Positions 16,274 through 23,035 of a DNA stretch of 26,790 nt are shown piece after piece. Under the pieces are notes generated by a model. The model ran no database searches and was not told where the DNA came from. It saw only the letters and a program-made list of their open reading frames with translations. A program made the position numbers and the translations under genes. Origin of the DNA: JAWLCG01 sp041687295 (GTDB taxonomy: Bacteria > Planctomycetota > Phycisphaerae > SM23-33 > FEN-1343); the NCBI GenBank assembly GCA_041687295.1, contig JAWLCG010000019.1:1-26790 (forward strand). The letters run 5' to 3'. The first letter of the stretch is position 1. Each line of letters opens with the position of its first letter.

Positions 16274-16741
16274 ATGGAACGCCACAGCGTCGACGTGCAG
16301 GGCATCACCATGCAGTGGGAGCAGGCCGGCGAGGGGCCTCCCGTGGTGCTGGTCCACGGCATACCGACCAGCCCGCGGCTCTGGCGACATGTGGTGCCGC
16401 TTGTCTCTGAGGCGCGGTGCCTGGCCTGGGAGATGGTCGGCTACGGCGGATCTATCGGCCAGGGCCGCGACCGCGACATCAGCGTGGCCCGGCAGGCGGA
16501 GTACCTGCGGGCATGGCTCGACGCGATGGGCATAGAGCGGGCCGTGCTGGCCGCCCGCGAGATCGGACCGACGTACGTCCAGATCTACACGCCCTGTCCG
16601 ACGAACATAAAGTTTCCCCCCGCCGACACCATCTGCGTGGCCAAGGAGGCCCAGCGCGGGGCCTACTCCTATCAGGAGTTCATGAGCGAGGAGGCCCAGA
16701 CGTATCTGGATTCGCTTGAGAAGTCAGCCCCAGATGCGTGA
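16274..16741 (+). pseudogene. Alpha/beta hydrolase N-terminus joined to a PFOR-beta-like fragment
   Basis: The frame reads 155 residues. Residues 1-93 are the beginning of an alpha/beta hydrolase of the haloalkane dehalogenase type: PPVVLVHGIPTSPRLWRHVV (oxyanion HG motif), EMVGYGGS, then RQAEYLRAWLDAMGIERAVL. The nucleophile elbow should come next. Instead the sequence changes to GPTYVQIYTPCPTNIKFPPA, which is the conserved tail region of 2-oxoacid:ferredoxin oxidoreductase beta subunits, and ends at TGA. The hydrolase therefore lacks its catalytic Ser/Asp, acid and His. The start is well supported by GGGGGAG ahead of the ATG. The 5' part is divergent from tetR across the operator region, as in many TetR-target pairs. 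The join is near 16550. Confidence 0.6.
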
Positions 16742-16777
16742 GTAGTCTCGCCGATCGGCAGGTCGTCGTGGGGCAGC

Positions 16778-17130
16778 CCCGAGGGCCTGCCGGCTATCAT
16801 CACCATCGCCATGGCCATCGGCGTGCGCCGCATGGCCCGCCGCCACGCGATCATCCGCCGCCTGCCGGCCGTCGAGACCCTCGGCAGCACGCGGGTGGTC
16901 TGCTCGGACAAGACCGGCACGCTGACCAAGAACGAGATGACCGTCCAGGCCCTCTGGACACCCGAGGAGGGCTCCTTCGACGTCACCGGAGCCGGCTACG
17001 AGCCCACCGGCGAGATCCGCCAGGATGATCGGCCCCTCGATGGGCCCCCGCCGGGGCTGAGGCAGCTGCTGCTGGGGGGCTGCTTTGCAGCGATGCGGAC
17101 CTGCGGCAGGAGGACGGCCAGTTCGAGGGC
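16778..17130 (+). pseudogene. P-type (P2/calcium-like) cation ATPase fragment
   Basis: An internal fragment reads PEGLPAIITIAMAIGVRRMA, then RRLPAVETLGSTRVVCSDKTGTLTKNEMTV. It thus includes the M4 helix PEGLP ion-binding motif and the phosphorylation site DKTGT. GAGYEPTGEI follows. Near 17085 the frame shifts by one base (GGCFCSDADLRQEDGQFEG would need one extra T). There is no start codon with an RBS and no C-terminal ATP-binding or transport region. At about 17125-17135 it meets, tail to tail, the end of the methylase gene on the other strand. It shares its frame with the preceding hydrolase/PFOR remnant across a TGA at 16739-16741. This is dead DNA or the edge of a chimeric join. Confidence 0.65.
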
Positions 17131-18615
17131 CTCGGCCGAGTTGGGGTTCTTGATGTCGAGATTGCACGACACGACTTGGCCGGCGTCGTCGAACTGCAGC
17201 ACGTTGGCGGCGGGGATGCGCCAGGCGTGGTCGGTCTCCTTGCGACGTTTCTGGCGGAACCAGGCCAGGCAGTCGGCGAAATCCTCGTACTGCATCGGCT
17301 TGGTCTTGGTGTAGTTCTTTCGGCCCTCGGGCAGCGGGATTTCGTAGTACCAGATGTCCTTCGTCGGCCCGGTGCGGTCGAAGAACAGCAGGTTCGTGGG
17401 GATGGACGTATACGGGGCGAACACGCCGTTGGGCAGCCGGACGATGGTGTGCAGGTTGAAGTCAGTGAGCAGGTGGCCCTTGATGCGGGCGCAGACGCCG
17501 TCGCCGAAGAGCATGCCATTGGGCACGACCACGGCCGCCCGGCCGGGCTGGTTGCCCCGTACAGGCCGGCGCGGCTTCCGCATGATGAGCTGGAGGAACA
17601 GCAGGGACGTTTCGCTGGTGCGGCGGTCCTGCGGGAAGTTCGTCAGGATGCCGGCCTCTTCCTCGCCGCCGAATGGGGGATTCGTGAGAATGACGTCCAC
17701 CCGGTCGGCGTCACCCAATTCGGTAAGTGTAACGGCCAGGCTGTTGCCGTAGCGGATCTGCGGGTACTCCAGGCCGTGCAGCAGCAGGTTCATCTGGGCC
17801 AGCAGGTACGGCAGCGACTTGGCCTCCTGGCCGAAGATAGACTTCGCCTGGAGAACCTTGTGGTCCTTGGTGGTCTTGACCTGCTTGGCCAAGCGGCCGT
17901 AGGCCTCCTGCAGAAAGCCGCCCGTGCCGCAGGCCGGGTCGAGGACGGTTTCGCCAAGCTGTGGGTCGAGGGCCTCGACCATGAACCGCACGACGGGGCG
18001 CGGGGTGTAGAACACCGCCCGCCGGAAGATGTGCCGCACCAGCCTGGCCTCGGGTTCGTTGACGACCATCCGCATGGCCTGGTGGTCCACGTCGTAGCCC
18101 AGCAGCGGCCGGCCGCCGACGTACTTGCCCTTGCGCTTGGCACCGGCGATTTTGTCGCGGATCCGCTCGCCGCAGAGCTCCCGCTCGAACTGGGCGAACG
18201 AGAGCAGGATGTTCAGCGTCAGCCGGCCCATGCTGCTGGTCGTGTCGAAGCGTTGGGTGACCGAGACGAAGGCTACCTCGTGCTGCTCGGACAGGGCGAC
18301 GAGCCTGGAGAAGTCCATCAGGCTGCGGCTGAGCCGGTCGACCTTGTACACCAGCACCACGTCGATCCGCCCGGCCTCGATGTCGTTCAGCAGGGCCTTG
18401 AGGCCAGGCCGGTCCATGTTGCCGCCGGTGAAGCCGCCGTCGTCATACTGCTGCGGCAGGCACAGCCAGCCCTCGTGCCGCTGGCTGGCGATGTAGGCCT
18501 CGCAGGCCTCTCGCTGGGCGTCGAGGCTGTTGAAGGCTTGGTCGAGCCCCTCCTCGTGGCTCTTGCGCGTGTAGATGGCGCACCGAACCGCCCTGCCCTT
18601 CTCCGCCGCAATCAT
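16996..18615 (-). CDS. Serine recombinase catalytic domain fused to an N6-adenine DNA methylase
   Basis: Residues 1-199 are a large-serine-recombinase front part: AIYTRKSHEEGLDQ with the catalytic Ser19, SLDAQREACEAYIASQ, YDDGGFTGGNMDRPGLKALL, VYKVDRLSRSLMDF, LLSFAQFERELCGERIRDK and PEARLVRHIFRR. From about 200 the chain is an HsdM-type methylase: VFYTPRPVVRFMVEAL, LDPACGTGGFLQEAYG (SAM motif I at 226-234), VILTNPPFGG (catalytic motif IV at 312-317), IVRLPNGVFAPYTSIPTNLL and LDIKNPN. The recombinase's DNA-binding tail and the methylase's N-terminal domain are both missing. The start ATG overlaps the DUF2924 stop as ATGA (18613-18615). Residues after about 495 are antisense to the ATPase fragment and probably not native, so the real 3' end is lost near 17130. 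The join (18016-18024) is in frame; a real fusion cannot be separated from an artefact here. Confidence 0.7.
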   Translation of the reverse strand: MIAAEKGRAVRCAIYTRKSHEEGLDQAFNSLDAQREACEAYIASQRHEGWLCLPQQYDDGGFTGGNMDRPGLKALLNDIEAGRIDVVLVYKVDRLSRSLMDFSRLVALSEQHEVAFVSVTQRFDTTSSMGRLTLNILLSFAQFERELCGERIRDKIAGAKRKGKYVGGRPLLGYDVDHQAMRMVVNEPEARLVRHIFRRAVFYTPRPVVRFMVEALDPQLGETVLDPACGTGGFLQEAYGRLAKQVKTTKDHKVLQAKSIFGQEAKSLPYLLAQMNLLLHGLEYPQIRYGNSLAVTLTELGDADRVDVILTNPPFGGEEEAGILTNFPQDRRTSETSLLFLQLIMRKPRRPVRGNQPGRAAVVVPNGMLFGDGVCARIKGHLLTDFNLHTIVRLPNGVFAPYTSIPTNLLFFDRTGPTKDIWYYEIPLPEGRKNYTKTKPMQYEDFADCLAWFRQKRRKETDHAWRIPAANVLQFDDAGQVVSCNLDIKNPNSAEALELAVLLPQVRIAAKQPPSSSCLSPGGGPSRGRSSWRISPVGS

Positions 18616-19070
18616 GACGCCTCCTTGCCCGGGCCGGTGAGCCCGAAGAACCGCGGCCCGCTGCAGTGCTGGCCGCTGATGGCCTTGGCGACGGCGGTGA
18701 GCGTGCGGTAGCGCCGGCCACCCCACTCGAAGTCGCCGTCGGCCAGAGCAGTGCCCACGTGCTCGGCGCCGTGCCAGTGGCGGATCAGCCGCATGCCCGG
18801 CGCCACCGCCTGCCCTTGGCGCCGAGTGGGCTTCCGCTTGCCGCCGGCCATTTCATCCGCATCCGCGATCTCCGCCAGCCGCCGCTGGGCCGCCTCGGAC
18901 AGCCCGCCGTAGTGCAGCTCCTGCACCCGCCAGGCCAGGCGACGGACGAGCTGGGCCCTGGCGTACGAGGCCGGCGGCTCCGTGCCGTACAGCGCCCGCC
19001 AGTGCATGCGCAGCGACTCGATCTCCATCCGCTGCAGCGCCCCAAGCTGTTTAAGAACCGTCTGTTCCAT
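18612..19070 (-). CDS. DUF2924 protein (recombinase partner)
   Basis: A 152-residue basic protein. Its N-terminal helices read MEQTVLKQLGALQRMEIESL, then HWRALYGTEPPASYARAQLVRRLAWRVQELHYGGL, and its C-terminal beta part reads GMRLIRHWHGAEHVGTALAD, FEWGGRRYRTLTAVAKAISG and CSGPRFFGL. This is the DUF2924 layout, always met just upstream of a serine recombinase in phage and integrative elements. The function is unknown; a role as a DNA-binding directionality or accessory factor is a guess. AAGGAG seven bases before the ATG at 19068-19070 fixes the start. The stop overlaps the recombinase ATG, so the two are translated together. Confidence 0.85.
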   Translation of the reverse strand: MEQTVLKQLGALQRMEIESLRMHWRALYGTEPPASYARAQLVRRLAWRVQELHYGGLSEAAQRRLAEIADADEMAGGKRKPTRRQGQAVAPGMRLIRHWHGAEHVGTALADGDFEWGGRRYRTLTAVAKAISGQHCSGPRFFGLTGPGKEAS

Positions 19071-19074
19071 GCGT

Positions 19075-19290
19075 TCACTCCTTGGCCATGGTGACGGTGC
19101 CATCAGGGCCCATCTCTGCCGACAGCTCAAGGCAATCCTGCCTCCAATCTCTCGAAACTCCTCTCTCGCGTCCGCAGGCCGCCCGGCGGCGCTTGAGCCA
19201 CAGCCGCATCATCGCCAGCGACAGCAGCATGCCCACCTCGTCTAACCGCTCCTCCGGGGTCATCCACGCGGGGTCCGTCCCGTTCGTCAC
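19075..19290 (-). CDS. Small conserved protein ahead of DUF2924
   Basis: A 71-residue protein starting with GTG at 19288-19290, chosen because AGGAGG lies five bases upstream. The start reads VTNGTDPAWMTPEERLDEVG and continues MLLSLAMMRLWLKRRR. The pattern MTPEERLDEV followed by a helix ending in several arginines is often seen in short proteins directly upstream of DUF2924/recombinase pairs. The C-terminal CLELSAEMGPDGTVTMAKE is not assignable. It stops four bases before the DUF2924 start, so the three genes form one unit. No function is known. Confidence 0.65.
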   Translation of the reverse strand: MTNGTDPAWMTPEERLDEVGMLLSLAMMRLWLKRRRAACGRERGVSRDWRQDCLELSAEMGPDGTVTMAKE

Positions 19291-19341
19291 TGCCACCTCC
19301 TTCTGAACCGCACCCGTGTCCCTACCGAACCTCACTGCCCG

Positions 19342-19770
19342 TCACCCTCCCCCACTTCCGGCGGCAGCTCGATGGGCAGCCACTCCACCGTCGCCCAGTC
19401 GATCGCCGTCCTCGTCCCCAAACTCCTCCATCAGCAACTCCTCCGCCACGCGCCGCCCCGCCGGCGTGAGCTTCAGGTGTGTCGTCCGCCGGCCTCCGTA
19501 GGGGTTGCACCGCACCAGCAGGCCGCGGTCCTCCAGGCGGGCGTACTCGCGGTGGTAGAGCACGTGCTCGCTGTTTGTCGGCGCGTGGCTAATCCACTCC
19601 GCCAGCGCCATGGGCACCAGGCCGTCCCGGGCCTGCGTGGCCCGCAGCCGGTGGCGCCCCCACGCCTCGCGGGACAGGCCGGCGCCGTCGTCGGACAGGC
19701 CCTCCGCCAGGCGCCGCTGGTCCTGCAGGACGCCCATGATGACGAGTCGCTGTCGAGGGGTGAGTTGCAT
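19342..19770 (-). CDS. Winged-helix DNA-binding protein (MarR-like), probable frameshift at its end
   Basis: A 142-residue protein with a helical N-terminus (QLTPRQRLVIMGVLQDQRRL) and a winged-helix half: ALAEWISHAPTNSEHVLYHR, then EYARLEDRGLLVRCNPYGGRRTTHLKLTPAGRRVAEELL, typical of MarR/PadR-like regulators. After EEFGDEDG the frame is a low-complexity Gly/Ala stretch. Removing one G from GGGG near 19410-19425 gives instead TAIDWATVEWLPIELPPEVG, with a stop at 19332. That is a much better protein, so an indel is likely. AAGGAGG about eight bases before the ATG supports the start. It probably regulates the element's integration or early genes. Confidence 0.65.
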   Translation of the reverse strand: MQLTPRQRLVIMGVLQDQRRLAEGLSDDGAGLSREAWGRHRLRATQARDGLVPMALAEWISHAPTNSEHVLYHREYARLEDRGLLVRCNPYGGRRTTHLKLTPAGRRVAEELLMEEFGDEDGDRLGDGGVAAHRAAAGSGGG

Positions 19771-20017
19771 CCGGAGAAGCCTCCTTTGCGTGCGTGTGTT
19801 AATAACGTAACTCTCTGCTGCACGGTGACCGTTCCCGCCGCCATCACAGAGACAGATCGCCAGGAAGGAACCATTGCCCTGAACATGACTTGCGACGGCC
19901 CGTGCTTGGTCGAGGTTTCGAGACTGCGATGTTGCGGCCCTTGTCCCGTCCCCCTATTGCCGGCACACCTCCGACCCGACCGCCACGCGTACGGCCGGGC
20001 CGGGGCGTGCACCAGGC

Positions 20018-20632
20018 TCAGATGAGCAGATCGTAGACCTCCCGCTGACGAGTCGTCAGCGCCAGAATGTTGCACGATCTCTGACGGGCCGACTTGATCG
20101 AGTCGAGGATCTGCGCCGCCTCCGCGACCTGCCGGCGAACCTGTTCCGCCGCATCATCGTCCTCGGCCAGGGACGCGACGTAGCTGGGGCCATGAACCGG
20201 CTCGGCCTTGAGGTAGTCGCGGTACTCCCGCTCCAGGGCCTTGCGGGCCTTGACCAGCGCGTGCTCGTGCCGGTCCCTCAGGTCCGCCAGGCGGGCTCGC
20301 ACGTGGTCGCGCAGGGCCTCCAGCAGATCGCGACGCCGCTGCAAAACGGCCCGCAGGGCGACCAGCACGTCCCACGACTCGGCCGCCACACGCCGGTGCT
20401 GACGGGTGACGGCCTCGCTGTCCTGGTCGAGCCACCAGTCGGCTCTGGCGAGGGCTTTGCGATCGTCCGCCAGGTCGCTGAACCGCATCAGGATCCTGGC
20501 GGCAGTGACGTTGAGGTTCTCGATGCGCCGCCGAAGCGGCTCATCGCCCTGGGCGAAGTCCTCCCTCAGGGGCGACAGGTCGATCCGCCCCAACATCTCC
20601 GTGTCCTTGACGTTCTGGGCCGTCCATTCCAT
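20018..20632 (-). CDS. Coiled-coil protein of the mobile element, unknown function
   Basis: Starting at ATG 20630-20632 (GAGGAG six bases upstream), the product has 204 residues and is almost wholly helical. Heptad-rich stretches such as RRRDLLEALRDHVRARLADL and ALVKARKALEREYRDYLKAE predict a long coiled coil from about 80 to 185. The C-terminus ILALTTRQREVYDLLI looks like the start of a LuxR-type or sigma-like helix but is too short to be one. I do not recognise the family. It is followed by about 250 bases without a gene (19771-20017) in which I see no clear structure, apart from the AT-richer start of the winged-helix leader (GTTACGTTATTAACAC). Confidence 0.6.
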   Translation of the reverse strand: MEWTAQNVKDTEMLGRIDLSPLREDFAQGDEPLRRRIENLNVTAARILMRFSDLADDRKALARADWWLDQDSEAVTRQHRRVAAESWDVLVALRAVLQRRRDLLEALRDHVRARLADLRDRHEHALVKARKALEREYRDYLKAEPVHGPSYVASLAEDDDAAEQVRRQVAEAAQILDSIKSARQRSCNILALTTRQREVYDLLI

Positions 20633-20726
20633 TACGTGCTCCTCTGCAGGCCTGACTAGAACCTGCACGTCCGGCGGCCTGCGGACCGGGACGTGGGCAT
20701 GGGGAACGCGAACAGCGGGCGTAAAC

Positions 20727-20987
20727 TCAGAGGCAGCCGGCGTGGCGAAGCTCGCTCTCGATGCGGGCCTCGATGGTCTCGGCCAGGACGTCCAGCCGAC
20801 AGGCGCAGTGCTCGCAGAGCGAGTAGATGATCAGCCTCCGCTTGCCGGGCGGCGGGGCCACCGGCGTGTCCTGGCCGGGCAGGTAGAGCGTGACGAATGC
20901 GCTGGGGCGGCCGCACAGGAGGCAGTGGGGCTTGCGGCGGGCAGCCAGCCACGGGGGCGCAACGGGAGCCTTGTCGATGGCGACCAT
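20727..20987 (-). CDS. Small Cys-rich, probably zinc-binding protein
   Basis: An 86-residue protein starting at ATG 20985-20987 with AAGGA five bases upstream. It contains two Cys pairs, KPHCLLCGRPSAFVTLYLPG and YSLCEHCACRLDVLAETIEA, with a spacing (CxxC about 35 residues apart) that fits a single zinc ribbon or treble clef, then a C-terminal helix. The long leader (20988-21205) holds a palindrome and direct repeats. The family is unknown; its place near the helicase suggests a role in replication or regulation of the element, which is inference. Confidence 0.6.
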   Translation of the reverse strand: MVAIDKAPVAPPWLAARRKPHCLLCGRPSAFVTLYLPGQDTPVAPPPGKRRLIIYSLCEHCACRLDVLAETIEARIESELRHAGCL

Positions 20988-21050
20988 GGAATCCTTCCGG
21001 GCAAAGGGGGTGACGAGTCGAGAAGGCCCGCGCGGGAGTGGACGGACCCC

Positions 21051-21186
21051 CAAACTTGGAAAAACGGCCCGAGTGCTTCACTTAGCCTATAGATATATAT
21101 AGCTAAGTGAGGAACTACCCGGCCTATGGGCCTTTTCCAGACGTAACCAATACCTAGTTAATAACTTGCAAACTTGGAAAGAACGG
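21051..21186. repeat. AT-rich leader with a 9-bp palindrome between two direct repeats
   Basis: CAAACTTGGAAA is found at 21051-21062 and again at 21169-21180, each followed by (A/G)AACGG or AACGG. Between them TCACTTAGC (21078-21086) pairs perfectly with GCTAAGTGA (21102-21110) around a loop rich in TATA. A short GGCC-TATG-GGCC hairpin with four T follows (21121-21136). The stretch is much more AT-rich than anything around it and lies between the helicase 3' end and the Cys-rich gene. It may be an origin, operator or recombination site. Confidence 0.6.
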
Positions 21187-21205
21187 ATCCTGTTCTGGAA
21201 GCCGA

Positions 21206-23035
21206 TCAGGGCGGCCGGGCCGACGGCTGCGCTAACTTCCGGTAGCGGTGGCCGTTACCTTCACGAATGCCCAGCGTGGCACAGACGGCGCGGTTGGTCG
21301 GGTCGACGCCTTCGGCGATCAGCTTGTCCACGGCTTGGGCGTACTGACGGACCCGATCCTGGAAGTCGCTCCGACGGACAGCGCCGGCCAGATCCGAGAA
21401 CAGCTCGGCCGCGTACACCGCCGTCACGTCCAAGCTCACCGGCAGGGGCTCATTGGTGGCGACGTAGATGGTCGCGTCGTTGGTCAGCGGGCGCAGGCGC
21501 CCGATGGCCTGCATCAGTTCGCCCGTCACCACGTGCCGCCAGACGGCCTGCCACCGTTCGTCGGGGTACTGCTGGCAGCGGGCGGTCCAGAGGTCCGGGC
21601 CGATCGCGTGGCTGTGCAGGCGCCACTCCAGCGGCGGGGCTCGCAGGTCAGCGTTCAAGGCATGACGGCCGAAGGCACTCACGGCAAGCAGCTGCAGCTG
21701 GGCCTCGTTGGGCATGGGCCGGCCCAGGATCAGCCCCGCCTGGAAGTCCTAGAAGCTGTTGAGCCCGCGCAGGGCGCCGTAGTGGATCACCGTGGCGCCG
21801 CCATGCTCACGCTCGAGCAGGTCGGTCAGACGCTCCTGGTCGTTCTTGAACGTCACGCACAGCAGCGACTGACCCCGATGCCGCCGAGCGACTGTCGTCA
21901 CCAGCTGCACCGTCCAGCTCTCCTCGCGCTCCAGGTCGCGACGGTTGCCCGCCCGAGTGCCGATCTTGTCCATGATCTGGTAGATGCTCGCCTGCTGGTG
22001 CACGACCGGCGTATCGATCACCTCCACGGCCCGGCCCAGCACGCCCTCCACCACCAGGGGCTCGGCCGTCGCATCCAGCAGGACCACCTGTCGGTCGGAC
22101 GGGATGCTGGCACGCTGGGTCCAGCGGCACCCTCCCAGCGACAGGTGCACGGGGCGGCCCTCGCGCAGCAGTTCGCGCAGGTCGTCCAGCAGGTTGGGCA
22201 GGGCCCTGCGGCTGCGGGCGACCTGGTAGGCGCAGCGGACTAGCCGCCAGAACGCCTGGTTGTCCGCCAGATGGCTCTCGTCCTGCTCGGCTACGACCTG
22301 GGCCAGGATCCTCTCGGAGGGCTGCCACTGCCCCGAGCCGGCCGTCGCGCAGCTGCGGAGGATCTCCTGCGCCCCGCGGCCTAGTGTGTCCATCATCACC
22401 AGGGCCGGGTCCGGGCCCAGGGGCCGTCCACCGGGCCCGCGGAGCCAGTCGGCCTGGAGGTCCTCCTCATCCAGCGGGTCCAGCTCCTCCCGCAGGGCCG
22501 GCAGGTGGTCCAGGAAGCTCCGCAGCCGATCGACGGACAGTTCCACGGGCGCCGCCAGGGCCGACAGGGCGTCCTCATCCAGTACCACCAGCGGGCGACC
22601 CGTCAGGGCCTTGAGCCGCCAGAGGTCCCGGCGGCGCAGGTGCCAGCTGGTCAGGATGAGTACCTGGGCCTGGCGATTCGCTCGGCAGGTGAAGACCTTG
22701 CGGTAGGCGCACGAGCGCCGCTGTGGACAGTCGGCACAGGGCCCCCGCCGGATCACGTAGCCTAGGCCGCGGAAGAACTCGACCATGTCGCGCTTCGGGC
22801 ATGCGTCGGCCTCGTCGGGCCCCTGCCGCCAGTAGTGCGTGCTGACGCCGCGGATCTCGAGCTCCTGCTGGACCTGTTGGGCCAGGTCATGCGTGGGCAC
22901 CGCATAGACGGCCCGCGTGCCGTGGCCGGCCAGAGCCTCCAGGACGGCGTGCGTCTTGCCCACACCGGGCGGCGCGGTCACCAGCGCCGCCGGCGGCGGC
23001 GATGCGTCCATCGATGGCTCGGGCAACAAGACCAC
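21206..23035 (-). CDS. SF2 helicase with Cys cluster, interrupted by an in-frame TAG
   Basis: The start is GTG at 23035 with GGAGG six bases upstream. Motif I is TAPPGVGKTH (Lys27) and motif II is LVVLDEDALS (153-156). Between them Cys79, 100, 103, 109 and 117 (PCADCPQRRSCAYRKVFTC) recall the iron-sulfur insert of XPD/DinG-type helicases. The C-terminal half has SLLCVTFKNDQERL, HYGALRGLNSF and motif VI QAIGRLRPL. At 21749-21751 a TAG splits the frame after residue 428. Downstream the same frame goes on without change as DFQAGLILGRPMPNE and reaches motif VI only after the stop. As annotated, the stop would remove the ATP-hydrolysing arginine finger. Total length is 610 codons including both stops. 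The gene overlaps the primase upstream and is likely its replication partner. Confidence 0.72.

Noticed and set aside
17176..18711. A 511-codon plus-strand frame
   Set aside because: Antisense to the recombinase/methylase gene, whose catalytic motifs are clear.
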